Assembly: GCA_002373535.1 (NCBI GenBank) | Contig: DFKL01000081.1 | Span: 1-14,642 of the forward strand | From: Prevotellaceae bacterium UBA3646 | GTDB lineage: Bacteria > Bacteroidota > Bacteroidia > Bacteroidales > Bacteroidaceae | Length of the DNA: 14,642 nucleotides | Reading direction: 5' to 3' | Part shown: positions 1-6,410 of the stretch, piece by piece | Layout of the letters: the number at the start of each line of letters is the position of its first letter | Numbering within the stretch: the stretch's first letter is position 1 | Notes under the pieces: generated by a model | Told to the model about the DNA's origin: nothing | The model's input: the letters and a program-made list of their open reading frames with translations, nothing else | Databases searched by the model: none | Program-made: the position numbers and the translations under genes

Positions 1-222
1 TTCCTGCTGCTGACGGCTATGATACGCAACTTCTATAAGTTCCTCATGGGAAGGTTTGACGCGAAAGCCTTAGGACTGGAGAAGTGCAGCAGGATCAAGG
101 CATTCGTTTTCAAGTTCATCAGCGTACCTGCCAAATGGATAAGGACAGGCAGACACTACGAACTGAACATCTATACTCATAACCATTCATATCAGAACCC
201 TTTTACACTCACTGACGGCTGA
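1..222 (+). CDS. IS1380-family transposase, C-terminal fragment (cut by window edge)
   Basis: The reading frame is open from base 1 to a TGA at 220-222 and gives 73 residues, so the gene starts upstream of the window. The stretch with F-Y-K-F, then S-R-I-K-A-F-V-F-K-F-I-S-V-P-A-K-W-I-R-T, then L-N-I-Y-T-H-N-H matches my memory of the C-terminus of DDE (IS4-like fold) transposases of the IS1380 family, which are common in Bacteroides. The catalytic DDE residues would lie upstream, so activity cannot be judged. No frameshift is visible in the part shown. The first in-window ATG (base 19) is internal, not a start. The element's right-end inverted repeat should lie shortly after the stop, but I could not locate it without the left end. 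Confidence 0.8.
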   Translation, partial: FLLLTAMIRNFYKFLMGRFDAKALGLEKCSRIKAFVFKFISVPAKWIRTGRHYELNIYTHNHSYQNPFTLTDG

Positions 223-483
223 GAATTCAACTTCGAGGGTTATTGACAGCATAAAGCCCTTGCAATGCTTAACGGGGTAAGGGGATATTGGGCGGGGACA
301 ACACGTAATTGCACCTGTAGTGGCTGGAGATTCCTCAGATGGAGGGCAAGACGGCAAAATTAGTCCGCATGACTATTAGTTGCGGATTTTAGGTGAGGAA
401 GAGGAAGGAAGAACTTAGAGCATTTTTGGAAGTTTAGAATAAAGAGTTTTAGGGACAGGGCTGTAGTTTCATATATTTTAGGT
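223..483. other. Non-coding stretch: probable insertion-sequence tail plus intergenic DNA
   Basis: Between the transposase stop and the promoter of the receptor operon there is no convincing gene on either strand. The first part (to roughly base 330) is G-rich and probably contains the right end of the IS1380-type element. The boundary and the target-site duplication cannot be fixed because the left end is outside the window. The second part is A/G-rich and holds one terminator-like hairpin (annotated separately). An open frame of about 32 codons starts near base 265, but it has no recognisable features. Confidence 0.5.
362..390 (+). terminator. Weak terminator-like hairpin
   Basis: The arms 362-369 and 381-388 pair over 8 bp with one G-T wobble, around an 11-nt loop. 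The right arm runs into four T residues (387-390). It could stop transcription leaving the upstream insertion sequence before it enters the receptor operon. The loop is large and the T-run is short, so this is only a candidate. Confidence 0.35.
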
Positions 484-515
484 ATTGTGAATTTATGTGA
501 AATGGGGTATTTTTG
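484..515 (+). promoter_or_regulatory. Bacteroides-type sigma-ABfr promoter for the receptor operon
   Basis: The sequence TATTTTTG at 508-515 fits the Bacteroidetes -7 consensus TAnnTTTG. ATTG at 484-487 fits the -33 TTTG element with one mismatch. The spacing is 20 nt, the usual distance. Transcription would start near base 521, leaving a leader of only about 14 nt before the ATG at 535. That leaves no room for a riboswitch or leader attenuator and suggests control at initiation, if any. Confidence 0.65.
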
Positions 516-534
516 TGCGTAAGTTTAAGGTTGA

Positions 535-3267
535 ATGTCGTCTGGCAGGTTTTTATCTATGGTTTTGCTGCTGCTTGTTCTGCAAGTGGCTAATGCTGAG
601 GATGTTATACGCGGCATTATAGTCGACAGGGATACTCGTGAGCCTATCATCGGGGCTATGGTTTCGGATTCGGTGGGACACAGGCCTATTTGTGTGAGCG
701 ATGCTGACGGGCGTTTTTCTGTACCTAAAAATAATTATCCCAAGGTGCTTAGGATTTCTTATATCGGGTATAAGACCAAATTCTGTAAGGTGAAGTCTGT
801 GGAGCAGGAACTGAGAATCTTGCTTGAGGCAGAGGTGAGTCTTATGGGTGAGGTGGTGGTTACGGCCCAGGAGAGTCGCGGATTGTCGACTGCCTCGAAG
901 ATAGAGAAGCATGCGATGGAGCATTTGCAGCCGTCGAGCTTTGCTGACTTGCTCAAGCTGTTGCCTGGCGGTACGAGCAAGGATCCTGTGCTTGGGGCCG
1001 TGAACAGTATCAGGCTGCGTGAGGCGAGTCCATTGGGGAGTAACTATGCGACTTCGTCGCTGGGTACGAGTTTCCTGGTGGACGGGGCGCGTATCTCGAC
1101 GAATGCCAACATGCAGTATATAGGTGGAGCGTGGGAGACGTCGGCAACGAGCCGTGAGAGTGTGAATGCCGGTGTGGATATGCGTACGATTTCGACGGAT
1201 GACATAGAGAGTGTGGAGATTGTGCGTGGTATTCCGTCGGTGGAGTATGGGGACCTGACGAGTGGCTTGGTGAAGATTGAGCGCCGCAGGGGAGGTCGTG
1301 ACTTGCAGGCAAGACTGAAGTCTGACATGCAGTCGAAGCTGGTTTATCTGTCTAAGGGGTTTGAGTGGAAGAACAGGACGACACTTAATGTAAGTGCCGA
1401 CTTTCTGTATAGCAAGGCTGATCCGAGGAACGCACTGAACAGCTATACTCGTGTGACGGTCTCCGGACGTGTAGGACATACATGGGGACGCCCAGCCTAT
1501 GACTTGCGTCTGTCTGCAAACCTGGACTATACCGGATCGTTTGACGGAGAGAAGCAGGACCCTGACTTGAACAAGGGGGCGGTGGACAAGTACAAGCAGG
1601 GGTATAACAGGATGGCTTTCTCGACCAAGTTGGAACTGAAGATGCTGAGGAGGTGCTGGCTGAAGGGGGCTGAACTGCTTGTGTCTGGGGCGTATGAGCA
1701 TGACAGGGTGTCGCGTACGAGGACGGTGAGCCTGCAGAGTATGACGGGAGCTGTGCAGAACTATGACGAAGGGGTGTATGATGCACTGATATTACCGTAT
1801 GTGTATGATGCTACGCATGATGTGGACGGGAAGCCGTTGAATATGTTCGTGAAGCTGAACGCCTCATTGCAGATTCCGAGCAGGAGGGTGGCCAATACGT
1901 TGCTGGTGGGACTGGACTGGAACGTGGACAAGAATTTTGGCCAGGGGCAGGTGTTTGATCCTTTGCGGCCGGTGTATCCTACGGCTCAGATTCGTATGAG
2001 GAGCCTGGCGGAGAAACCTGCAAACCATGTGTTTTCGCTGTATGCCGAAGAGAAGGCTACTGTGCCTTTGGGCAGTTGTAAGCTGGAGGTGATGGCGGGC
2101 GTGCGTGCGCTGAGGATGCTGAACTTGCCTGACGGGTATGTGATGGACGGACGCTGGTATTGGGACCCGCGTACCAATGTGGGTTTTACGCTGCCGAGGT
2201 TCACTGTGTTCGGAAGGCCTTCGTTCGTGAGGATATCCGGCGGTGTGGGGCAGCATACTAAGATGCCTACGATTGACCAGCTTTTCCCGGACCCTGCCTA
2301 TATAGACTTGTTGCAGCTGAAGTACTATAACGTTAATCCCGACTATTGCAGGATTAACTACAGGACTTATATAATCCCTGGAACTAACGGCGGCCTGGCT
2401 CCGGCGCGTAACCTGAAGTGGGAGGTGACTGGTGACTGGAGCGTGGGCAGTAACCGTCTGACGGTGACGTACTTCAGGGAGAACATGACGTCGGGATTCC
2501 GTAACCAGACGGACTACAAGGCGTACGAGTACAGGAAGTATGATGCGTCGGGTGTAGACGGATCGGCGCTGACGGATAAGCCTGCGCTGGAGGATCTGCC
2601 TTATGTGCTGACGACGGAGTTGTGTGCGTATTCACATTACGAGAACGGCAGCCAGACGAAGAAGGAGGGTGTGGAACTGACGTTTGCATCGAAGCGTATT
2701 CCGAAGATTCACACGAGGCTGACGGTGACTGGCGCATGGTTCCGTACGATGTACAGGAACAGTCAGCTGATTATGGAGCGCCCGAGCGTGGTGGTGGGTA
2801 ACAGCCGGCTGCAGTATGTGGGACTGTACCGTGACCAGGAGGTCGTGGTGAACAACCTGGCGAATACGAACTTCATGCTGGACACTGACGTGCCTAAGCT
2901 GAAGCTTGGATTCTCGGTGTCGGCACAGTGCAGCTGGTTCTCGTCCTCGGAGCATGCGGCGCTGAGCAGGGAGCCTGATGCGTATATGGACATAGCAGGG
3001 GTGATTCACGACTGGACGCCGGAGTGTGCTACGGACCCGTACCTGAAGTGGCTGGTGCGTAATACGACTAACCAGACGTACACCAGGGTGCCGTTTGCGC
3101 TGACGCTGAACCTGAAGGTTACGAAGAAGCTGCTGAGGGACAGGCTGAAGGTGGCAATGTTCTTTAACAAGATTTGGGATTATTCGCCGGAGTATGTGAG
3201 CTATGGCAAGACGATCCGTCGCCATACGAAACCGTATTTCGGCCTGGAGGTTAACGTAAGGATATGA
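535..3267 (+). CDS. TonB-dependent outer-membrane receptor with carboxypeptidase-regulatory-like N-domain
   Basis: This is a 910-aa outer-membrane importer. Residues 1-21 form a signal peptide with a leucine-rich core and a probable cut after V-A-N-A21. Residues about 23-100 are a CarboxypepD_reg-like domain (I-R-G-I-I-V-D...P-I-I-G-A, then S-D-A-D-G-R-F, then I-S-Y-I-G-Y), as in SusC/RagA-type proteins. G-E-V-V-V-T-A (105-111) is the usual TonB-box-like segment. The plug follows and ends with D-I-E-S-V-E-I-V-R-G and E-Y-G-D-L-T-S-G (about 223-244). The remainder has the alternating aromatic strands of a 22-strand barrel. No SusD gene is next to it, so a standard glycan-uptake pair is unlikely. 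It is the first gene of a five-gene operon and its stop overlaps the next ATG by 4 bp. The substrate is unknown; the co-encoded M16 protease suggests a peptide or protein cargo. The ATG at 535 is supported by the promoter about 20 bp upstream and by the signal peptide. Confidence 0.93.
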   Translation: MSSGRFLSMVLLLLVLQVANAEDVIRGIIVDRDTREPIIGAMVSDSVGHRPICVSDADGRFSVPKNNYPKVLRISYIGYKTKFCKVKSVEQELRILLEAEVSLMGEVVVTAQESRGLSTASKIEKHAMEHLQPSSFADLLKLLPGGTSKDPVLGAVNSIRLREASPLGSNYATSSLGTSFLVDGARISTNANMQYIGGAWETSATSRESVNAGVDMRTISTDDIESVEIVRGIPSVEYGDLTSGLVKIERRRGGRDLQARLKSDMQSKLVYLSKGFEWKNRTTLNVSADFLYSKADPRNALNSYTRVTVSGRVGHTWGRPAYDLRLSANLDYTGSFDGEKQDPDLNKGAVDKYKQGYNRMAFSTKLELKMLRRCWLKGAELLVSGAYEHDRVSRTRTVSLQSMTGAVQNYDEGVYDALILPYVYDATHDVDGKPLNMFVKLNASLQIPSRRVANTLLVGLDWNVDKNFGQGQVFDPLRPVYPTAQIRMRSLAEKPANHVFSLYAEEKATVPLGSCKLEVMAGVRALRMLNLPDGYVMDGRWYWDPRTNVGFTLPRFTVFGRPSFVRISGGVGQHTKMPTIDQLFPDPAYIDLLQLKYYNVNPDYCRINYRTYIIPGTNGGLAPARNLKWEVTGDWSVGSNRLTVTYFRENMTSGFRNQTDYKAYEYRKYDASGVDGSALTDKPALEDLPYVLTTELCAYSHYENGSQTKKEGVELTFASKRIPKIHTRLTVTGAWFRTMYRNSQLIMERPSVVVGNSRLQYVGLYRDQEVVVNNLANTNFMLDTDVPKLKLGFSVSAQCSWFSSSEHAALSREPDAYMDIAGVIHDWTPECATDPYLKWLVRNTTNQTYTRVPFALTLNLKVTKKLLRDRLKVAMFFNKIWDYSPEYVSYGKTIRRHTKPYFGLEVNVRI

Positions 3268-3644
3268 GGTGGTTGTTGATTTTGCTTGTCTCGTGCATGG
3301 CTGTGACCGTGTGTGGCTGTCATCAGGACAATGATGAGTATATGACTGTGGCAACCGTGCGCCTGGACGGTGGCGAGGGAGTCAGGATTGAGCGTGTGCA
3401 GGCGATGGCTCATTTTACGAACCTGAACTCGAGACATGTGACGAGTACTGCCAACTTTGACGGTGCTGAGGTTCAGGTGGTGCTGCTGCGCGGTGCGTAT
3501 CAGGTGCTGGTGGAGGGCATACTGAGCTATGTGGACGCGGACGGGAAGCGTATGGTGCGTTCGTTCCGTGCTGTGAGCGACTATGTGGAACTGGCCGGCA
3601 TCGGTACGAGCCAGGCTAAGATGGATATTATTCTGCTTGACTGA
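3264..3644 (+). CDS. Small predicted surface lipoprotein of the receptor operon
   Basis: This 126-aa protein begins inside the receptor stop (ATGA overlap, 3264-3267), so the two are translationally coupled. The N-terminus is a lipoprotein signal with probable lipobox V16-C-G-C19. C11 and C17 are less likely lipidation sites. The residues after C19 (H-Q-D-N-D-E) are acidic, which resembles the lipoprotein export signal that sends Bacteroidetes lipoproteins to the outer face of the outer membrane. The mature part, about 107 residues, is predicted mostly beta. It contains Y-Q-V-L-V-E-G and the acidic turn D-A-D-G-K and has no enzyme motif I recognise. It looks like a small Ig- or transthyretin-like fold. 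I infer an accessory ligand-binding or receptor-capping role from position alone. I do not recognise the family. Confidence 0.8.
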   Translation: MRWLLILLVSCMAVTVCGCHQDNDEYMTVATVRLDGGEGVRIERVQAMAHFTNLNSRHVTSTANFDGAEVQVVLLRGAYQVLVEGILSYVDADGKRMVRSFRAVSDYVELAGIGTSQAKMDIILLD

Positions 3645-3645
3645 G

Positions 3646-5142
3646 ATGAGGAGGCTGTTGTTCTTTGTCGTGTCGTGTATGGTGATGCTGCAGGTGGTGG
3701 CGTCGGAGCGTGACTCTGCGTATGTGGATCGCTATTCGCTGTGGAGGGGGACGACGGATGTGGCTTTGGGGAACCCGGCATTCATGACGCGGGCTTATAT
3801 GAAATCTGATACGCAGCTTGGTGTAAGATGTGACTACAGGCACCAGAGCGATGCGTTCCGTCTGGAGGACGGTACCGGCATGGCGCTGCCAGGTATCTTT
3901 GCGAATACGTATATACGACTGACTAAGTCGTCGGTGGTATGGGGAGAGGCTTTGTACAGCAATGGCAAGCATTGGGACAGGGAGTATAACAGCGTGGCGG
4001 ATTTTGACTTGCTGTATCCGTACGTGATTGCGGACAGTGTGGGGGGAGATACGCACAGGGAGCGTTATTTTTTCTCCGGCGGCTATGCTGCGGAGAGAGG
4101 CCGGTGGCAGATGGGCGGTGTGCTGAAGCTGCGTGCGGAGCAGGAGTACCGAACCTATGACCCGCGTATGCGTAGCGTGGTGTATGACGTGTCGCTGACG
4201 GCCGGTGCCGCAGTCACTGTGGGTGGCTATCGCCTGGGCCTGTCGGCCGAGGGCAATATATACAGGCAGACGGCGGATGTGGATTTCTACAGCGAGATGA
4301 ACGGCATGGGTGAATTGCAGATGACGGGCCTGGGGACTGACTATGTGAGGTTCTCAGGGTCTAACCGTGATATTTTCTACAAGGGCAAGGGCGGTACACT
4401 GGCTTTTGACATGCTGCCGTCCGGGGACAAGGGGTGGTTGCTGCACCTGAGACATGGGATTAACGAGTATGTGCGTCTGTTGGACGAGTACAACTCTATG
4501 CCGCTGACGACGCTGTACCGTCAGAGGTCTGCCCTGACCGCCGGCTGGAAGGGCGTGGCGCGTGGCACGGAGAGGGCTTTGCTGGTGCATGCTGTGTATG
4601 ACAGGCGTGCCGGTGACGAGCATGTAGCTGGGACTGCCTCCGGGCAGGAGTACCCTGTGCTGACCGACCTGACGATGTACCATGAGCATAGGATAGATGT
4701 GGGTGCGACGGCTTTCTATGGCCGTGGAGACTGGCATCTGGCGCTGAAGGCAGGCTATCTGAGCAAGCGTGAGAGGTATGAGTACGTGGAGCGCAGGATG
4801 GACTACGGACGCCTGTATGGCGAGGTGACGGCACAGTGGCTTAAGAGGGTCAGGAAGGACTTGTGCCTGAATGTATGCGGCAAGGGTGGATATCAGGGGA
4901 AGATAAGTGACAGGATTGTAATGCCGTATGCGAACATGACATTAGGCAGAAGGGATTACATAAATCACAACTATCGGTATCAGAGGGCAAGCTATGCGCA
5001 TGTGGACGTGGGCATACGTGCCGATTTCAGACCGGCGAAGTGGCGTGTGGGCCTGTTTGGCCAGGTGGCTACTGCATGGAAGTTCTGTACGGAGGGCGAG
5101 CACGAGGCAGGTGTGCGTGCCGCTGTCGGCGTAGTGTTTTAA
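3646..5142 (+). CDS. Plug-less outer-membrane beta-barrel protein (DUF6850-like)
   Basis: I start this gene at the ATG at 3646, one base after the previous stop. From there the product (about 498 aa) begins M-R-R-L-L-F-F-V-V with a hydrophobic core and a cut near V-V-A19, a normal signal peptide. An in-frame ATG at 3583 would add 21 charged residues and lies inside the upstream gene. The body shows repeated alternating polar/hydrophobic strands with aromatic girdles, for example Y-R-L-G-L-S-A-E-G and W-R-V-G-L-F-G-Q-V-A. It ends in V-G-V-V-F, the terminal phenylalanine typical of BAM-assembled outer-membrane proteins. There is no plug or TonB box. The early G-N-P-A-F-M motif and the neighbourhood recall the Bacteroidetes family DUF6850, from memory. 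It could be a passive channel, an assembly partner of the receptor, or an export pore; the sequence does not decide between these. Confidence 0.83.
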   Translation: MRRLLFFVVSCMVMLQVVASERDSAYVDRYSLWRGTTDVALGNPAFMTRAYMKSDTQLGVRCDYRHQSDAFRLEDGTGMALPGIFANTYIRLTKSSVVWGEALYSNGKHWDREYNSVADFDLLYPYVIADSVGGDTHRERYFFSGGYAAERGRWQMGGVLKLRAEQEYRTYDPRMRSVVYDVSLTAGAAVTVGGYRLGLSAEGNIYRQTADVDFYSEMNGMGELQMTGLGTDYVRFSGSNRDIFYKGKGGTLAFDMLPSGDKGWLLHLRHGINEYVRLLDEYNSMPLTTLYRQRSALTAGWKGVARGTERALLVHAVYDRRAGDEHVAGTASGQEYPVLTDLTMYHEHRIDVGATAFYGRGDWHLALKAGYLSKRERYEYVERRMDYGRLYGEVTAQWLKRVRKDLCLNVCGKGGYQGKISDRIVMPYANMTLGRRDYINHNYRYQRASYAHVDVGIRADFRPAKWRVGLFGQVATAWKFCTEGEHEAGVRAAVGVVF

Positions 5143-5162
5143 GTTTATAGATATATAGTAGA

Positions 5163-6407
5163 ATGAAATTAACCGAAAAAATGAGAATGATGAGAAAAGG
5201 TATTTTAATGGGCGTAGTGCTCATGGTTGCCGGTGTGTCGCTGTTTTCCTGCAGCAACGAGGAAGTGCCGGCCGTAGTCGAGAATGGCGAGATTAAGTTG
5301 GAGATGCCCCTGAACGTGAGCGATGTGGTGCTGACGGATTTTGAGGGCACTGTGACCAACGTGCAGAGTGGTGTGGTTACGAAACTGCCTGCTCCGGTGA
5401 AGAGCGGTGACGACTATGTGATCAAGGTTCCTACTCTGGCCGAGGGCACGTACAACATCTATACGAAGGGTTCCATCACTTTCGTGAAGGATGGAGCGGA
5501 CGGCTCGATGGGTTTTGAGGTGACGTCAAAGGATGTTACCCTGAGCGAGACATCGTCGTCGACGAAGGTGGTGATCAACTCGTTCAAGGCCGAGAGTGGA
5601 TTTGTGCTCTCCGAGATTTGTACTACGGGTACGCTGAATCCGCAGGGCAAGAATTACAACTATGATGCTTATTTCGTAATCACGAACAACAGCGACAAGG
5701 TACTCTATGCCGACAGCCTCCTGCTTATCGAGTCGCAGTACCAGAGCAGCAGCTCGGGCAACAATCCTTGGAGTCCGGACGTGCGTCCGTATGCCATTCC
5801 TGCAGGTGCGGTGTTCATGATTCCTGGCAATGGCACGGATCATCCGGTAAACCCGGGCGAGAGCATCGTTATTGCCAACAATGCGATGGATCACACTACG
5901 GTGAATGAGAAATCGTATGACCTGACGGGGGCTGACTTTGAGGTTTACCTGGACAATGGCGGCAACAGCATGGATACGGACTATGAGACGCCCAACATGG
6001 AGTATATATGGTGCTATACGCAGACGATATGGCTGCCTTCGGTACAGCAGAACCGCAGCTATGCCATTGCACGTATGAAGGAGGACAAGGAGACGTTCCT
6101 GGCCAACCATAGCGTGACGCCTACGTATGTGGCTTCTACAGGTAAGACGATGGAGAGCAAGCAGGTACAGATTCCGAACGAGTGGGTGCTGGATGCAGTG
6201 AACCTGGGTACGGAGGATGACTTCGGCTGGTATGTAATCTCGTATGGGCTGGATGCAGGCTTTGTGGCCGGTCGTGCCAACTCGAAGGATACGACTCAGC
6301 GCGGCACTTCGATCAAGCGCAAGAAGGATTCTGACGGCAAGTATATTGATACGAACAACTCGACAAATGACATGGAGGCTCGTCAGGAGCCTTCGATGAA
6401 GAAGTAG
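5163..6407 (+). CDS. DUF4876-like surface lipoprotein
   Basis: This 414-aa protein has a clear lipoprotein signal: basic N-terminus, hydrophobic stretch 14-26 and lipobox L27-F-S-C30. C30 is followed by S-N-E-E, an acidic start compatible with export to the cell surface. In-frame ATGs at 5181, 5187 and 5190 could also be the true start; all keep the signal. The N-terminal half (about 43-140) is a beta-rich region in which strand-like segments alternate with Gly/Asp turns (T-F-V-K-D-G-A-D-G). From about 147 (F-V-L-S-E-I) the pattern resembles a lamin-tail-like domain: Y-F-V-I-T-N-N-S, then P-G-E-S-I-V-I-A-N-N, then a Trp/Tyr-rich segment with M-E-Y-I-W-C-Y. I recall this as DUF4876. No catalytic motif is visible. 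It lies 3 bp before the M16 protease gene and probably binds the ligand or substrate that the system handles. Confidence 0.8.
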   Translation: MKLTEKMRMMRKGILMGVVLMVAGVSLFSCSNEEVPAVVENGEIKLEMPLNVSDVVLTDFEGTVTNVQSGVVTKLPAPVKSGDDYVIKVPTLAEGTYNIYTKGSITFVKDGADGSMGFEVTSKDVTLSETSSSTKVVINSFKAESGFVLSEICTTGTLNPQGKNYNYDAYFVITNNSDKVLYADSLLLIESQYQSSSSGNNPWSPDVRPYAIPAGAVFMIPGNGTDHPVNPGESIVIANNAMDHTTVNEKSYDLTGADFEVYLDNGGNSMDTDYETPNMEYIWCYTQTIWLPSVQQNRSYAIARMKEDKETFLANHSVTPTYVASTGKTMESKQVQIPNEWVLDAVNLGTEDDFGWYVISYGLDAGFVAGRANSKDTTQRGTSIKRKKDSDGKYIDTNNSTNDMEARQEPSMKK

Positions 6408-6410
6408 TAT

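Noticed and set aside
265..363. A roughly 32-codon open frame in the gap after the transposase
   Set aside because: It has no signal peptide, motif or sensible start context. Chance frames of this length are expected.
553..1701. A 382-codon minus-strand frame opposite the receptor's N-terminal part
   Set aside because: The composition is typical of an antisense shadow (many His, Arg, Gln) and it covers the clearly coding signal, regulatory and plug domains of the receptor.
3583..3645. Earlier ATG for the plug-less barrel gene
   Set aside because: It would add 21 residues (M-W-N-W-P-A-S-V-R...) in front of an otherwise normal signal peptide and would overlap the upstream gene by 62 bp. The ATG at 3646 gives a proper signal peptide and a 1-nt gap.
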